Counted from the stretch's first letter, positions 1-5,218 are shown. The stretch is DNA of 6,962 nucleotides from Candidatus Odinarchaeota archaeon (GCA_021162905.1 JAGGXT010000256.1:1-6962); one strand, 5' to 3'. A program made the numbers and translations. Notes: a model not told the origin generated them from the letters alone.

Positions 1-636
1 ATTAAATTGAAAGAAAAAATTTCTAGTTTAAGAAAACATAGAGAGATTCATAGAAGATATAGAAAGCGAAAGGGGTTTTATATTGTAAGTTTAGTTGGGT
101 ATACGAATGCTGGTAAGAGTACACTCCTAAATAAATTAACTAACAGTAATGTTCCCGTAGACCAAAAAATGTTCACAACTTTAGGAACATACACAAGATT
201 ATTACCAGAAAATCATAAGAATTACCATAATAATGGTAGCATATTAATTACCGACACAATCGGTTTTGTTTATAACTTACCACCTTTTCTTATAGATGCT
301 TTTTTATCGACTCTTGAAGAAATTACATATTCTGATTTAATTCTTATAGTATTAGATCTTAGCGACCCTCTTGAAATAATAATCAAAAAAATTACAACGT
401 GTAATGAGATCTTAGCTGCTTTGAATGCTAATGATATTCCAAAAATTCTAGTTCTTAACAAAATAGATATTGTTAGCAAGGATAAAGTTAACCAAGTTAA
501 ATCTTATTTGACTCAACTATTTGATAAGATAATCTCAATCTCTGCAAAAAATGAAATAAACTTAGAAATCTTAAAGCAAGAAATCTTAAACATTAAAGAC
601 TATTTAATGAAAAAACATCAATATTACATGAGCTAA
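1..636 (+). CDS. hflX: GTPase HflX, C-terminal part (5' end outside window)
   Basis: HflX-family GTPases bind the large ribosomal subunit and split stalled or idle ribosomes using GTP. The visible part begins with the basic helix that precedes the G domain (RKHREIHRRYRKRK), followed by the whole G domain. Counting from the TTG at base 7, G1 is GYTNAGKST (31-39), the switch region TTLGTYTR (57-64), G3 DTIGF (83-87), G4 NKID (151-154) and G5 SAK (179-181). The LPPFLIDAFLSTLEE segment after G3 is typical of HflX. Family members usually have 350 or more residues, so roughly the first 150 to 200 residues are missing. The frame is open to base 1, so the TTG is an internal codon and not a start. The gene ends convergent to the minus-strand tRNA pair. 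Family assignment is secure. Confidence 0.93.
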   Translation: MKLKEKISSLRKHREIHRRYRKRKGFYIVSLVGYTNAGKSTLLNKLTNSNVPVDQKMFTTLGTYTRLLPENHKNYHNNGSILITDTIGFVYNLPPFLIDAFLSTLEEITYSDLILIVLDLSDPLEIIIKKITTCNEILAALNANDIPKILVLNKIDIVSKDKVNQVKSYLTQLFDKIISISAKNEINLEILKQEILNIKDYLMKKHQYYMS

Positions 637-692
637 TGGAGAATAGTTTGAAGAATAAGTTAAAACATAACTATTATTATATGGATTAAATA

Positions 693-767
693 TGCGGGCG
701 CCGGGATTTGAACCCGGGTTACTGGCTTGGGGGGCCAGTGTCCTAGTCCAGACTAGACGACGCCCGC
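693..767 (-). tRNA. tRNA-Gly (CCC)
   Basis: A complete cloverleaf can be drawn. The acceptor stem GCGGGCG pairs with CGCCCGC. The D-stem GUCU pairs with GGAC, the anticodon stem CUGGC with GCCAG, and the T-stem CCGGG with CCCGG around the loop UUCAAAU. The variable region has four bases and the discriminator is A; CCA is not encoded. The anticodon loop reads CCCCCAA, giving anticodon CCC (glycine, GGG codons). Position 33 is C instead of the near-universal U. There is no intron. It lies 11 bases downstream of tRNA-Glu on the same strand, so the two are probably co-transcribed. Confidence 0.93.
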
Positions 768-778
768 TAAAAAGAATA

Positions 779-881
779 TGCCCCGGCCGGGCTTCGATCC
801 CGGGTCGACGGGGCTTACTCCAGTAGCAGTATATGCTACTGTGAGAGCCCGTCATGCTTGACCTGGCTACACCACCGGGGC
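779..881 (-). tRNA. tRNA-Glu (CUC) with intron
   Basis: The acceptor GCCCCGG pairs with CCGGGGC, the D-stem is GUGU with GCAU, and the anticodon stem is ACGGG with CCCGU. The T-stem CCGGG/CCCGG encloses AUCGAAG, and the discriminator is A. The anticodon loop region begins CUCUCA, giving anticodon CUC. Removing 28 nt leaves a seven-base loop. The gene without its intron is 75 nt and CCA is not encoded. Aspartate was considered because the outer arms resemble archaeal tRNA-Asp, but the loop has CUC rather than GUC. It is the first gene of a tRNA pair and is followed closely by tRNA-Gly. A T/A-rich stretch about 25 bases upstream could hold the TATA box, but no clear one stands out. Confidence 0.9.
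814..841 (-). other. tRNA-Glu intron (position 37/38, borders approximate)
   Basis: This 28-nt intron is inferred from the requirement for a seven-base anticodon loop. It contains a hairpin CAGUAGCA/UGCUACUG (8 bp, loop UAUAC). Next to it, CUC of the loop can pair with GAG of the intron, leaving UCA on the 5' side and UAA plus further bases on the 3' side. This resembles the bulge-helix-bulge recognised by the archaeal splicing endonuclease, but the 3' side is not a clean three-base bulge. The cut sites may therefore be off by one or two bases; the anticodon is CUC in every case. Confidence 0.75.
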
Positions 882-941
882 TTGAAATAAAATATGAAAA
901 AAGGTTTTTTATGTTTTACTATTCTATTTTTTATTATTTTA

Positions 942-1181
942 TTAAATCATACTTCGTCGCCATTGTTTATAAGCTAAACGAATATCCTTCTCTGTTACCG
1001 TTTTTCTTCCAGCGAATTCTGCTAGCTCCCTAGCCCTCTGAGCTATTTCGAGAGCCAATTCTTCAAGTATTTCTGCTAAAGCATCTGCTGCATTTTCGCT
1101 AACGCGTTCAGCATTAGCTTTTCTTATCAACCTATCAACTGGTGCTATTGGCAATTGTCTTGAGCTCCTTTCTCTAGGCAT
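942..1181 (-). CDS. archaeal histone
   Basis: This is a DNA-wrapping chromatin protein of 79 residues with one histone fold. It shows the classic archaeal pattern: LPIAPVDRLIRKA (10-22, helix 1), ERVSENAADALAEILEELA (25-43, loop 1 and central helix), then AGRKTV and EKDI (57-66, loop 2 and helix 3). The ATG was chosen because GAGGTG lies six bases before it. A GTG three codons upstream would sit inside that ribosome binding site. Compared with minimal histones of the HMfB type it has about eight extra N-terminal residues (MPRERSSR), rich in Arg and Ser, and a C-terminal YKQWRRSMI. It lies downstream of rps17e with its own probable TATA box, so it is likely transcribed alone. Family identity is certain; a role for the tail is not shown. 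Confidence 0.95.
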   Translation of the reverse strand: MPRERSSRQLPIAPVDRLIRKANAERVSENAADALAEILEELALEIAQRARELAEFAGRKTVTEKDIRLAYKQWRRSMI

Positions 1182-1235
1182 TATGAACACCTCGCAGATT
1201 TATTTATTTTGCCAGATTAAAAATTTTTCGTCTGC

Positions 1236-1247
1236 ATTTATAAAAAT
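1236..1247 (-). promoter_or_regulatory. probable TATA box of the histone gene
   Basis: On the minus strand the sequence TATTTTTATAAAT lies about 60 bases before the histone ATG. This would place transcription start near 1212-1216, giving a leader of about 30 bases that contains the GAGGTG ribosome binding site. It is inferred from position and composition only, in AT-rich DNA. Confidence 0.4.
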
Positions 1248-1397
1248 AAGCTAAAAGATCGTTCTATCAGAAAAATTTAGTCGCACAAATAAAAGAGACT
1301 TCAAAATAAACTTAGTAATGTATTATTATGAATAATAAAGCTCTTAGCATATTATTTGTTTTATAAATTTTAATTAAGATTGTAAAGTATAACAAAA

Positions 1398-1592
1398 TTA
1401 AATAATCTCTTCCCGCTTAGTCAAATGCGTTATATACCCAGCTATTTTATTTCTAAGCTTTTTTGACTTTACGTTTGTTAGTTTCATTACCATTTGTTTA
1501 TTATGCTCGAAATCTGTTGTAAACGCTTTTCTATATTTCTCTAAAAGCTCACGCGCAGTTCTTTTTACAATTTCAGGTCTAACGCGACCCAT
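1398..1592 (-). CDS. rps17e: 30S ribosomal protein S17e (eS17)
   Basis: This small-subunit ribosomal protein is shared by archaea and eukaryotes and absent from bacteria. Its 64 residues are the usual archaeal length. It opens with MGRVRPEIVKRTARELLEKY, followed by the hallmark FTTDFEHNK (24-32) and LTNVKSKKLRNKIAGYITHL (38-57). The start is supported by GGAGGG six bases upstream of the ATG. It follows the Sm-like gene on the same strand after 56 bases that contain a probable TATA box, so it may be read from its own promoter and also from upstream. Identification is secure. Confidence 0.97.
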   Translation of the reverse strand: MGRVRPEIVKRTARELLEKYRKAFTTDFEHNKQMVMKLTNVKSKKLRNKIAGYITHLTKREEII

Positions 1593-1629
1593 CTTTTTCC
1601 CTCCAGCTTTTTGGTGTTCCTATGGATAT

Positions 1630-1642
1630 TTACTTATAAGTT
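1630..1642 (-). promoter_or_regulatory. probable TATA box of rps17e
   Basis: On the minus strand AACTTATAAGTA, preceded by an A-run that could act as a BRE, lies about 45 bases before the eS17 ATG. The predicted transcription start near 1610 leaves a short leader containing the GGAGGG site. It overlaps no coding sequence. Confidence 0.5.
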
Positions 1643-1648
1643 TTTTCA

Positions 1649-2122
1649 TTATAAGGATTCTCCTTGACTAATTTCACTCATATATTGATCATATATCTCT
1701 TTCACTCTTTTAGCAATGGCTCCACTACCTTCAACGCCCTTTGGAGTTACTTTCACTTTATCCATAACAATGATTGTCCTAGTATCTTCGATATATTTTA
1801 CACCACCAGCTGGGAATAGTCGTGTTAACCTTTCAACGAGAGGTCTAAGATCTATTAATTTTTCAGTTGGCATTAAATATTTAATGTACTGACCATAGAG
1901 AAAAATTTTGTCAAACTTTGTTCCATCTTGAAGTTTTCCTTTTTCGAGACAAATGGATAAAGATGTTGGGTCATATCCTTTTAGTATTCCAGTAAACACC
2001 TTATCGTCGGTCGTTATAACTTGTACTTCTAAATCTAAAGATGACGTTAATTCTTTAAAAAAGGATCTTGAGGCCAATCCACCACTCATACTCATAAGAA
2101 CACCTTCTTCTGTTCTTGCCAT
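1649..2122 (-). CDS. Sm-like (LSm) archaeal protein with C-terminal domain, SmAP3 type
   Basis: Sm-like proteins form rings that bind RNA. The Sm fold spans roughly residues 20-87. The Sm1 motif is LEVQVITTDDKVFTGILKGY (31-50) and the Sm2-like strand pair is IFLYGQYIKYLMP (73-85). The Sm2 segment has YGQ where canonical Sm proteins have RG, so RNA contacts may differ. Residues 95-148 form a second domain (LVERLTRLF, then TIIVMDKVKVTP, then AIAKRVKEIYDQY). This matches the two-domain SmAP3 group known from Crenarchaeota and is unlike the roughly 75-residue SmAP1/2. The start is uncertain. The first ATG has GAGGAG 12 bases upstream, while an ATG at codon 10 has AAGGTG five bases before it; the nine extra residues precede the fold. 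It is head-to-head with the small membrane protein gene. Confidence 0.85.
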   Translation of the reverse strand: MARTEEGVLMSMSGGLASRSFFKELTSSLDLEVQVITTDDKVFTGILKGYDPTSLSICLEKGKLQDGTKFDKIFLYGQYIKYLMPTEKLIDLRPLVERLTRLFPAGGVKYIEDTRTIIVMDKVKVTPKGVEGSGAIAKRVKEIYDQYMSEISQGESL

Positions 2123-2231
2123 TCTAATAATTAACTCCTCTATTTATTTTTTGCTAAATCTAAATTTTGTAATTGCGGAAAAAATAAATAGTGAAAAAAA
2201 GGTTGCTATTATAAAGTCATGGTGATGCTAC

Positions 2232-2513
2232 ATGTCAATGGAAGAAAAATTTGATGTTTTCCTTAAGACTGTAGCGACAATAAATTTAATTATAGCAATA
2301 TCTGCACTAATAGCTATTGAGGCTTCCCAATATCCCCTTACTGTTAAAAGTTTTGCCATTATATGGTTTCCATTGTATGTTTTCGGTGTGAGTCTGGCTG
2401 AGCGCTATAGGGTACTTGAAATGAACATATCTGTAAAAAGAGCCACTTTGGAGTGGGTACTTGCTATTTCGGCACTATTATTGTATATTGTAATAGTTTC
2501 AGTTTTTGGCTAA
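2232..2513 (+). CDS. small three-helix membrane protein, candidate DAD1/Ost2-like OST subunit
   Basis: This 93-residue protein has three predicted membrane helices at about 13-31, 39-56 and 73-92. A loop with EKR-type charges (57-72) separates the second and third, and the chain ends directly after the last helix. GGTGA lies six bases before the ATG, supporting the start. There is no certain family match. Recalled from memory, the layout and several positions resemble DAD1/Ost2 of the eukaryotic oligosaccharyltransferase. YPLTVKSF sits where DAD1 has its FPFNSF motif. ISVKRATLEWVLA is in the place of ISPERAFADFLFA, and the C-terminus VIVSVFG corresponds to VVMNFVG. An OSTC/Ost3-like gene lies 1.4 kb away, which strengthens the idea. 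DAD1 is longer at the N-terminus. The gene is certain; the family is a hypothesis. Confidence 0.8.
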   Translation: MSMEEKFDVFLKTVATINLIIAISALIAIEASQYPLTVKSFAIIWFPLYVFGVSLAERYRVLEMNISVKRATLEWVLAISALLLYIVIVSVFG

Positions 2514-2524
2514 AAATAGAAAAA

Positions 2525-2536
2525 AATATATTTTAT
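2525..2536 (+). promoter_or_regulatory. probable TATA box of tRNA-Ser
   Basis: AATATATTTTAT is centred about 35 bases before the first base of the tRNA. This puts transcription start near 2555, roughly ten bases upstream of the mature 5' end. A second AT motif, AAATATAAAA at 2541-2550, is too close unless transcription starts inside the tRNA. Confidence 0.4.
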
Positions 2537-2564
2537 GAGAAAATATAAAACAATAGGTTTATTT

Positions 2565-2663
2565 GCCGGGGTCTCCTAGAGAGTTTTCGGGGAACGGTAT
2601 GGAGCGGGACTGCTAATCCCGTGGCCCATTCGGGCCGCCCGGGTTCGAATCCCGGCCCCGGCG
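2565..2663 (+). tRNA. tRNA-Ser (GCU) with a 13-nt D-loop insertion
   Basis: The acceptor GCCGGGG pairs with CCCCGGC, and the discriminator is G as expected for serine. The anticodon stem CGGGA/UCCCG encloses CUGCUAA, giving anticodon GCU. A long variable arm, GGCCC-AUUC-GGGCC, is typical of serine tRNAs, and the T-stem is CCGGG/CCCGG with loop UUCGAAU. CCA is not encoded. The gene is 99 nt, about 13 longer than expected, and the whole excess lies in the D-arm (2574-2603). Without bases 2583-2595 the D-arm has A14, G15, G18-G19 and A21 all in place. It sits between the small membrane protein gene and pelota, with a T-rich tail downstream (2684-2705). Confidence 0.92.
2583..2595 (+). other. hairpin insertion in tRNA-Ser D-loop, possible mini-intron
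   Basis: The 13 bases GTTTTCGGGGAAC can fold as GUUUU/GGAAC (5 bp, two of them G-U) around CGG. Precise removal leaves UCC-UAGAGAGGUAU-GGA, a standard 17-nt D-arm. Non-canonical introns are known in some archaeal tRNAs, mostly Thermoproteales, and very short ones occur. A clear bulge-helix-bulge was not found here, so a permanently enlarged D-loop is also possible. Confidence 0.5.
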
Positions 2664-2819
2664 TATTTCTTAATTACATTCTTTCGATTTTTGTTTTCAG
2701 CTTGTTTTATAGTACCAATGAATAATTGTAACCATCACCTTAAATATTATCTTTTAGATTCTGAAGCAATTGCTTTTTAATTGTTAATTGTCTAAAATAA
2801 AATAAATGTGGTGTGAAGA

Positions 2820-3911
2820 ATGAAAATAATAAATGAAAACTTGAAGGATTACAAAGGGACCATTACAATAAAGCCAGAAAATGCTGATGACTTGTGGTAC
2901 CTAATGGAAATCATCGTGCCAGGAGATAGGTTGTACGGTCGGACTACAAGAAAGATAAGACTACAGACTAGAGATGGAATAACACAAAAGGTTATCAGAA
3001 AGAGCATATCACTTGGAATCAAAGTTGAAAAAGTTTCATTACAAACATTTCCACTAATTCTTAGGATCAGTGGAACCATCATAAAAGGCCCTGAAGATAT
3101 TCCATTAGGTTCACACCATACAATTTCAGTACGAGAAAATGACGTTATAACAATAGAGAAAGATCTTTGGCCAAAATTCATTTTAGATAGAATTAAAAAA
3201 ATTGTTGATGCGACACATTTACCTAATATTCTTTTAGTGAGTATCGATGAAGGAGATGCCGCATTTGGATTGATTTCTAGCTCTAGGATTAATATCCTTG
3301 GGAAAATTAAAGTAAGTATACCTGGAAAAAGATTTAGTCCAAAAGATCATGAAACTTCAATGAATGAGTTCTTTGGGAGAGTTCTCAAAACATTAAAAGA
3401 GTACAATGAAAGATATAATCCAGAAAAAATTATTATAGTGGGTCCAGGTTTTGTAAAATCTCATTTTAAGAGTTTTATAGAAAATCGAGATGCTGAAATT
3501 GCAAAGAAAATTCTGGTCGAAACAACAAGCGGAGCAGGAGAGGGAGGGATTTATGAAGCAATTAGAAGAGGAATCCTTGATAAAGTATCTAAAGACTTGC
3601 AAATAGTAAAAGACAATAATTTGGTAGATGATTTTATTGTTAAACTCGCAAAGAATGATAAAATGGTAGCGTATGGTATTGATTTTGTTGAAAAGGCTGC
3701 CAATTACAGCGCAATTAGCAAACTGTTGTTTATTAATACTATTTTTCATGAAGAGAATATAGACAAGAGAAATAAGATTTATAATATCATTAAAAAAGTT
3801 GAGCAGACGGGGGGAGAAATACATATAATAGACTCAGATTCGGAAGCTGGGCTAAAACTAAAAGGATTTGGAGGAATAGTAGCCATTCTTAGATTCCCAT
3901 TAGAAAATTAA
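2820..3911 (+). CDS. pelA: Pelota (aPelota/Dom34), ribosome rescue factor
   Basis: Archaeal Pelota enters the A site of stalled ribosomes, acts with aEF1-alpha and recruits ABCE1 to split the subunits. All three domains are present in 363 residues, the usual length. The N-terminal Sm-like domain (1-130) contains PGDRLYGRTTRK (34-45). The central domain (about 135-265) has LLVSIDEGDAAFG (138-150) and the VETTSGAGEGGIYEAI stretch (233-248). The C-terminal eRF1_3-type domain (270-360) ends in DSDSEAGLKLKGFGGIVAILRF. There is no GGQ motif, which separates it from the release factor aRF1. GGTG lies six bases before the ATG. It stands alone, after tRNA-Ser, and converges on the OSTC-like gene with nine bases between stop codons. 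Identity is secure. Confidence 0.96.
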   Translation: MKIINENLKDYKGTITIKPENADDLWYLMEIIVPGDRLYGRTTRKIRLQTRDGITQKVIRKSISLGIKVEKVSLQTFPLILRISGTIIKGPEDIPLGSHHTISVRENDVITIEKDLWPKFILDRIKKIVDATHLPNILLVSIDEGDAAFGLISSSRINILGKIKVSIPGKRFSPKDHETSMNEFFGRVLKTLKEYNERYNPEKIIIVGPGFVKSHFKSFIENRDAEIAKKILVETTSGAGEGGIYEAIRRGILDKVSKDLQIVKDNNLVDDFIVKLAKNDKMVAYGIDFVEKAANYSAISKLLFINTIFHEENIDKRNKIYNIIKKVEQTGGEIHIIDSDSEAGLKLKGFGGIVAILRFPLEN

Positions 3912-3920
3912 AATAAAAAT

Positions 3921-4373
3921 TTACGAATAGATTCCTGGTAACTTTGTAATGAGTAGCCATTGCAGCAATATATATGATATGAATACTAATGCTATGCCTA
4001 TTAATAATAGTCTTTCAGCGTATCCACTTCTATATACATTTTTGGCATGTTTCGAACTTTCAAAGATGAAAATGAAACCAATAAATCCTAGTGCCATGAA
4101 AAAACTAGCAATAAATCCTTCTAAAACTAGTTGTCTATTTAATGTACCTATGTATATAAATGTTAAACCACCTGTTCTTACATTTTGCCCTAAAGGAATA
4201 AACCAAGATTTCCCAATGTTTGATATTGTAAATACGCCACCACCAAGTAAGAATAAACATCCTATAATTAATACCACACTTAGAAAACCACGAGATGGTC
4301 TTGGAGGAGCTTTCAACTTAGGCTTTGTTAATCTAATTTTTGGTTTTCTGATGAAAGGAAATATCCATCGCAT
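3921..4373 (-). CDS. OSTC/Ost3-like oligosaccharyltransferase membrane subunit
   Basis: In eukaryotes, OSTC (DC2) and the membrane part of Ost3/Ost6 belong to the OST complex that transfers glycans to Asn residues. OSTC also contacts the Sec61 translocon. This 150-residue protein matches OSTC along its whole length. It has a basic proline-rich N-terminus (FIRKPKIRLTKPKLKAPPRP; compare PNLKLKKPP), a first helix with a GG turn (30-50), and a loop ending in NRQLVLEG (79-86; compare NGQYIMEG). A second helix follows (84-105), then a third (120-143), and a KLPGIYS tail (compare KLPGY). The thioredoxin domain of Ost3/Ost6 is absent, so OSTC is the closer type. GGTGATC before the ATG supports the start. 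The match rests on remembered family sequences and is strong. The catalytic subunit AglB/STT3 is not in the window. Confidence 0.85.
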   Translation of the reverse strand: MRWIFPFIRKPKIRLTKPKLKAPPRPSRGFLSVVLIIGCLFLLGGGVFTISNIGKSWFIPLGQNVRTGGLTFIYIGTLNRQLVLEGFIASFFMALGFIGFIFIFESSKHAKNVYRSGYAERLLLIGIALVFISYILLQWLLITKLPGIYS

Positions 4374-4420
4374 TTAGATCACCTGTTTAGGATTCGTATC
4401 ACTCCAAAAAATTTTTGTAC

Positions 4421-4433
4421 AAATTATATTTGA
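4421..4433. promoter_or_regulatory. AT-rich element, possible TATA box for both divergent genes
   Basis: The 86-base gap between the OSTC-like and RuvC-like genes contains AAATTATATTTGA on the plus strand, which reads TCAAATATAATTT on the minus strand. Its centre lies about 32 bases before the RuvC-like ATG, consistent with a nearly leaderless transcript; no ribosome binding site is visible there. It is about 54 bases before the OSTC-like ATG, consistent with a leader of about 27 bases carrying GGTGATC. A single element may serve both directions. Confidence 0.4.
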
Positions 4434-4459
4434 TAAAATAAAAATAATTTACGATAAAA

Positions 4460-5098
4460 ATGTTACCAATTGGAATAGTATGCAAAAGTAATAGAACATA
4501 TTACTATTTATTAAAGGAGTTAAAATCTAGAAGTTTACCTTTTCGCGTAATAGATGATATTAGAGACGCTATAAGTTTTAAGGTAGTAATAATAGTTATT
4601 GATGACAAACTGGAATTTGATTACTCATCAATAAAAGGCACAAAATTCATAAAATTATATGAAAACGGAGATTTAGATTCGATAAAAAGGGCTGTAACCA
4701 TGGCTGTTTTTTATGCAAAGGCTACTCAAAAAGATAATATAAACAATATGGTTATGGGAATAGATCCTGGTATAGCTAAAACTGGATTGGCAGTTTTAAT
4801 AAACGGTATAGAATCTTACAAAAATATAGTACACAATGATAAAGAATTATTCCAAGAAGTTAAATGGATAAGTGGTATATCAAAAAATTGTAAAATTTTT
4901 GTGTTTATTGGAAGTGGCAATAAAAAAATAGCTAATAAGATAAAGATTTATTTTCAAAATGAAGAAATTATACCCCCCTCAAATATTTTTCTAATAAAAG
5001 AGAACCATTCAAATATTGGTGTATCGGATGCCGATGCCGCCTTGGAAATAGCTTTCAGAGGCTATCAGAAACTATTTCTTCTGGGATTATTAAAATAA
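4460..5098 (+). CDS. archaeal RuvC-like (RNase H fold) protein, function unknown
   Basis: The 212-residue protein has two parts. Residues 1-90 form a small alpha/beta domain (PIGIVCKSNRTYYYLLKELK, then VVIIVIDDK) of unknown role. From about 97 it has an RNase H fold like RuvC/YqgF. Motif 1 is MGIDPGIAKTGLAVL (99-113) with probable catalytic Asp102. A glycine-rich strand FIGSGNK (149-155) resembles YqgF. The C-terminal SDADAALEIAFRG (189-201) supplies Asp190 and Asp192, and Glu181 is a further candidate. It resembles an archaeal family, usually annotated hypothetical, with the same two parts and a GIDPG motif. It is not an ordinary archaeal Holliday junction resolvase (Hjc), which has a different fold. 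No ribosome binding site is seen, so the message may be leaderless. Nuclease activity is inferred from motifs only. Confidence 0.85.
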   Translation: MLPIGIVCKSNRTYYYLLKELKSRSLPFRVIDDIRDAISFKVVIIVIDDKLEFDYSSIKGTKFIKLYENGDLDSIKRAVTMAVFYAKATQKDNINNMVMGIDPGIAKTGLAVLINGIESYKNIVHNDKELFQEVKWISGISKNCKIFVFIGSGNKKIANKIKIYFQNEEIIPPSNIFLIKENHSNIGVSDADAALEIAFRGYQKLFLLGLLK

Positions 5099-5107
5099 AT
5101 AAATTAT

Positions 5108-5176
5108 TGGCTAAGCACTCAAGATCATCATCACAGGTCCAGTTAGACCTCGGCAGGGTCAGATTCATCATCGCCA
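5108..5176 (-). ncRNA. possible small RNA with two UGAUGA motifs (box C/D-like)
   Basis: This stretch is clearly richer in G+C than the surrounding DNA, and no protein gene covers it. On the minus strand it starts and ends with UGGC/GCCA, which can pair. AUGAUGA follows the first arm (like box C) and UGAUGAUGA lies about 45 nt in (like box C'). A small hairpin AGGUC-UAACUG-GACCU sits between them. The expected D and D' boxes (CUGA) are poor: CUUA stands before the terminal GCCA, and CUGG or CUGU before the second motif. A TATA-like TTTAATTA (about 5200-5208) lies some 26 bases upstream. It may be a degenerate C/D guide RNA or another RNA. Confidence 0.35.
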
Positions 5177-5218
5177 CATTATCTTTACTTGCCGAAAGTA
5201 ATTAAATTTTTTGTAAAA

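Noticed and set aside
7..9. TTG as the start codon of the first gene
   Set aside because: The frame is open to the left edge, and HflX needs an N-terminal domain that is not in the window.
604..855. Minus-strand open frame of 83 residues
   Set aside because: It runs through the tRNA-Glu and tRNA-Gly genes, both of which fold completely.
1182..1190. GTG start three codons upstream for the histone
   Set aside because: The GTG is part of the GAGGTG ribosome binding site, which is ideally placed for the downstream ATG.
1321..1337. Perfect 7-bp inverted repeat TATTATT/AATAATA between rps17e and the histone gene
   Set aside because: It is made only of A and T in very AT-rich DNA, so chance is likely. 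It has no T-tract or gene position that makes it a convincing terminator or operator.
1953..2225. 90-residue plus-strand frame overlapping the Sm-like gene
   Set aside because: It is mostly antisense to the Sm domain, and the remainder is low-complexity AT-rich translation.
3393..3824. 143-residue antisense frame inside pelota, and a shorter one at 2849-3181
   Set aside because: They are antisense to a clear full-length pelota and show no family features or ribosome binding site.
3949..4377. 142-residue plus-strand frame opposite the OSTC-like gene
   Set aside because: The minus-strand reading has a ribosome binding site and matches OSTC end to end. The plus-strand product looks like random antisense translation.
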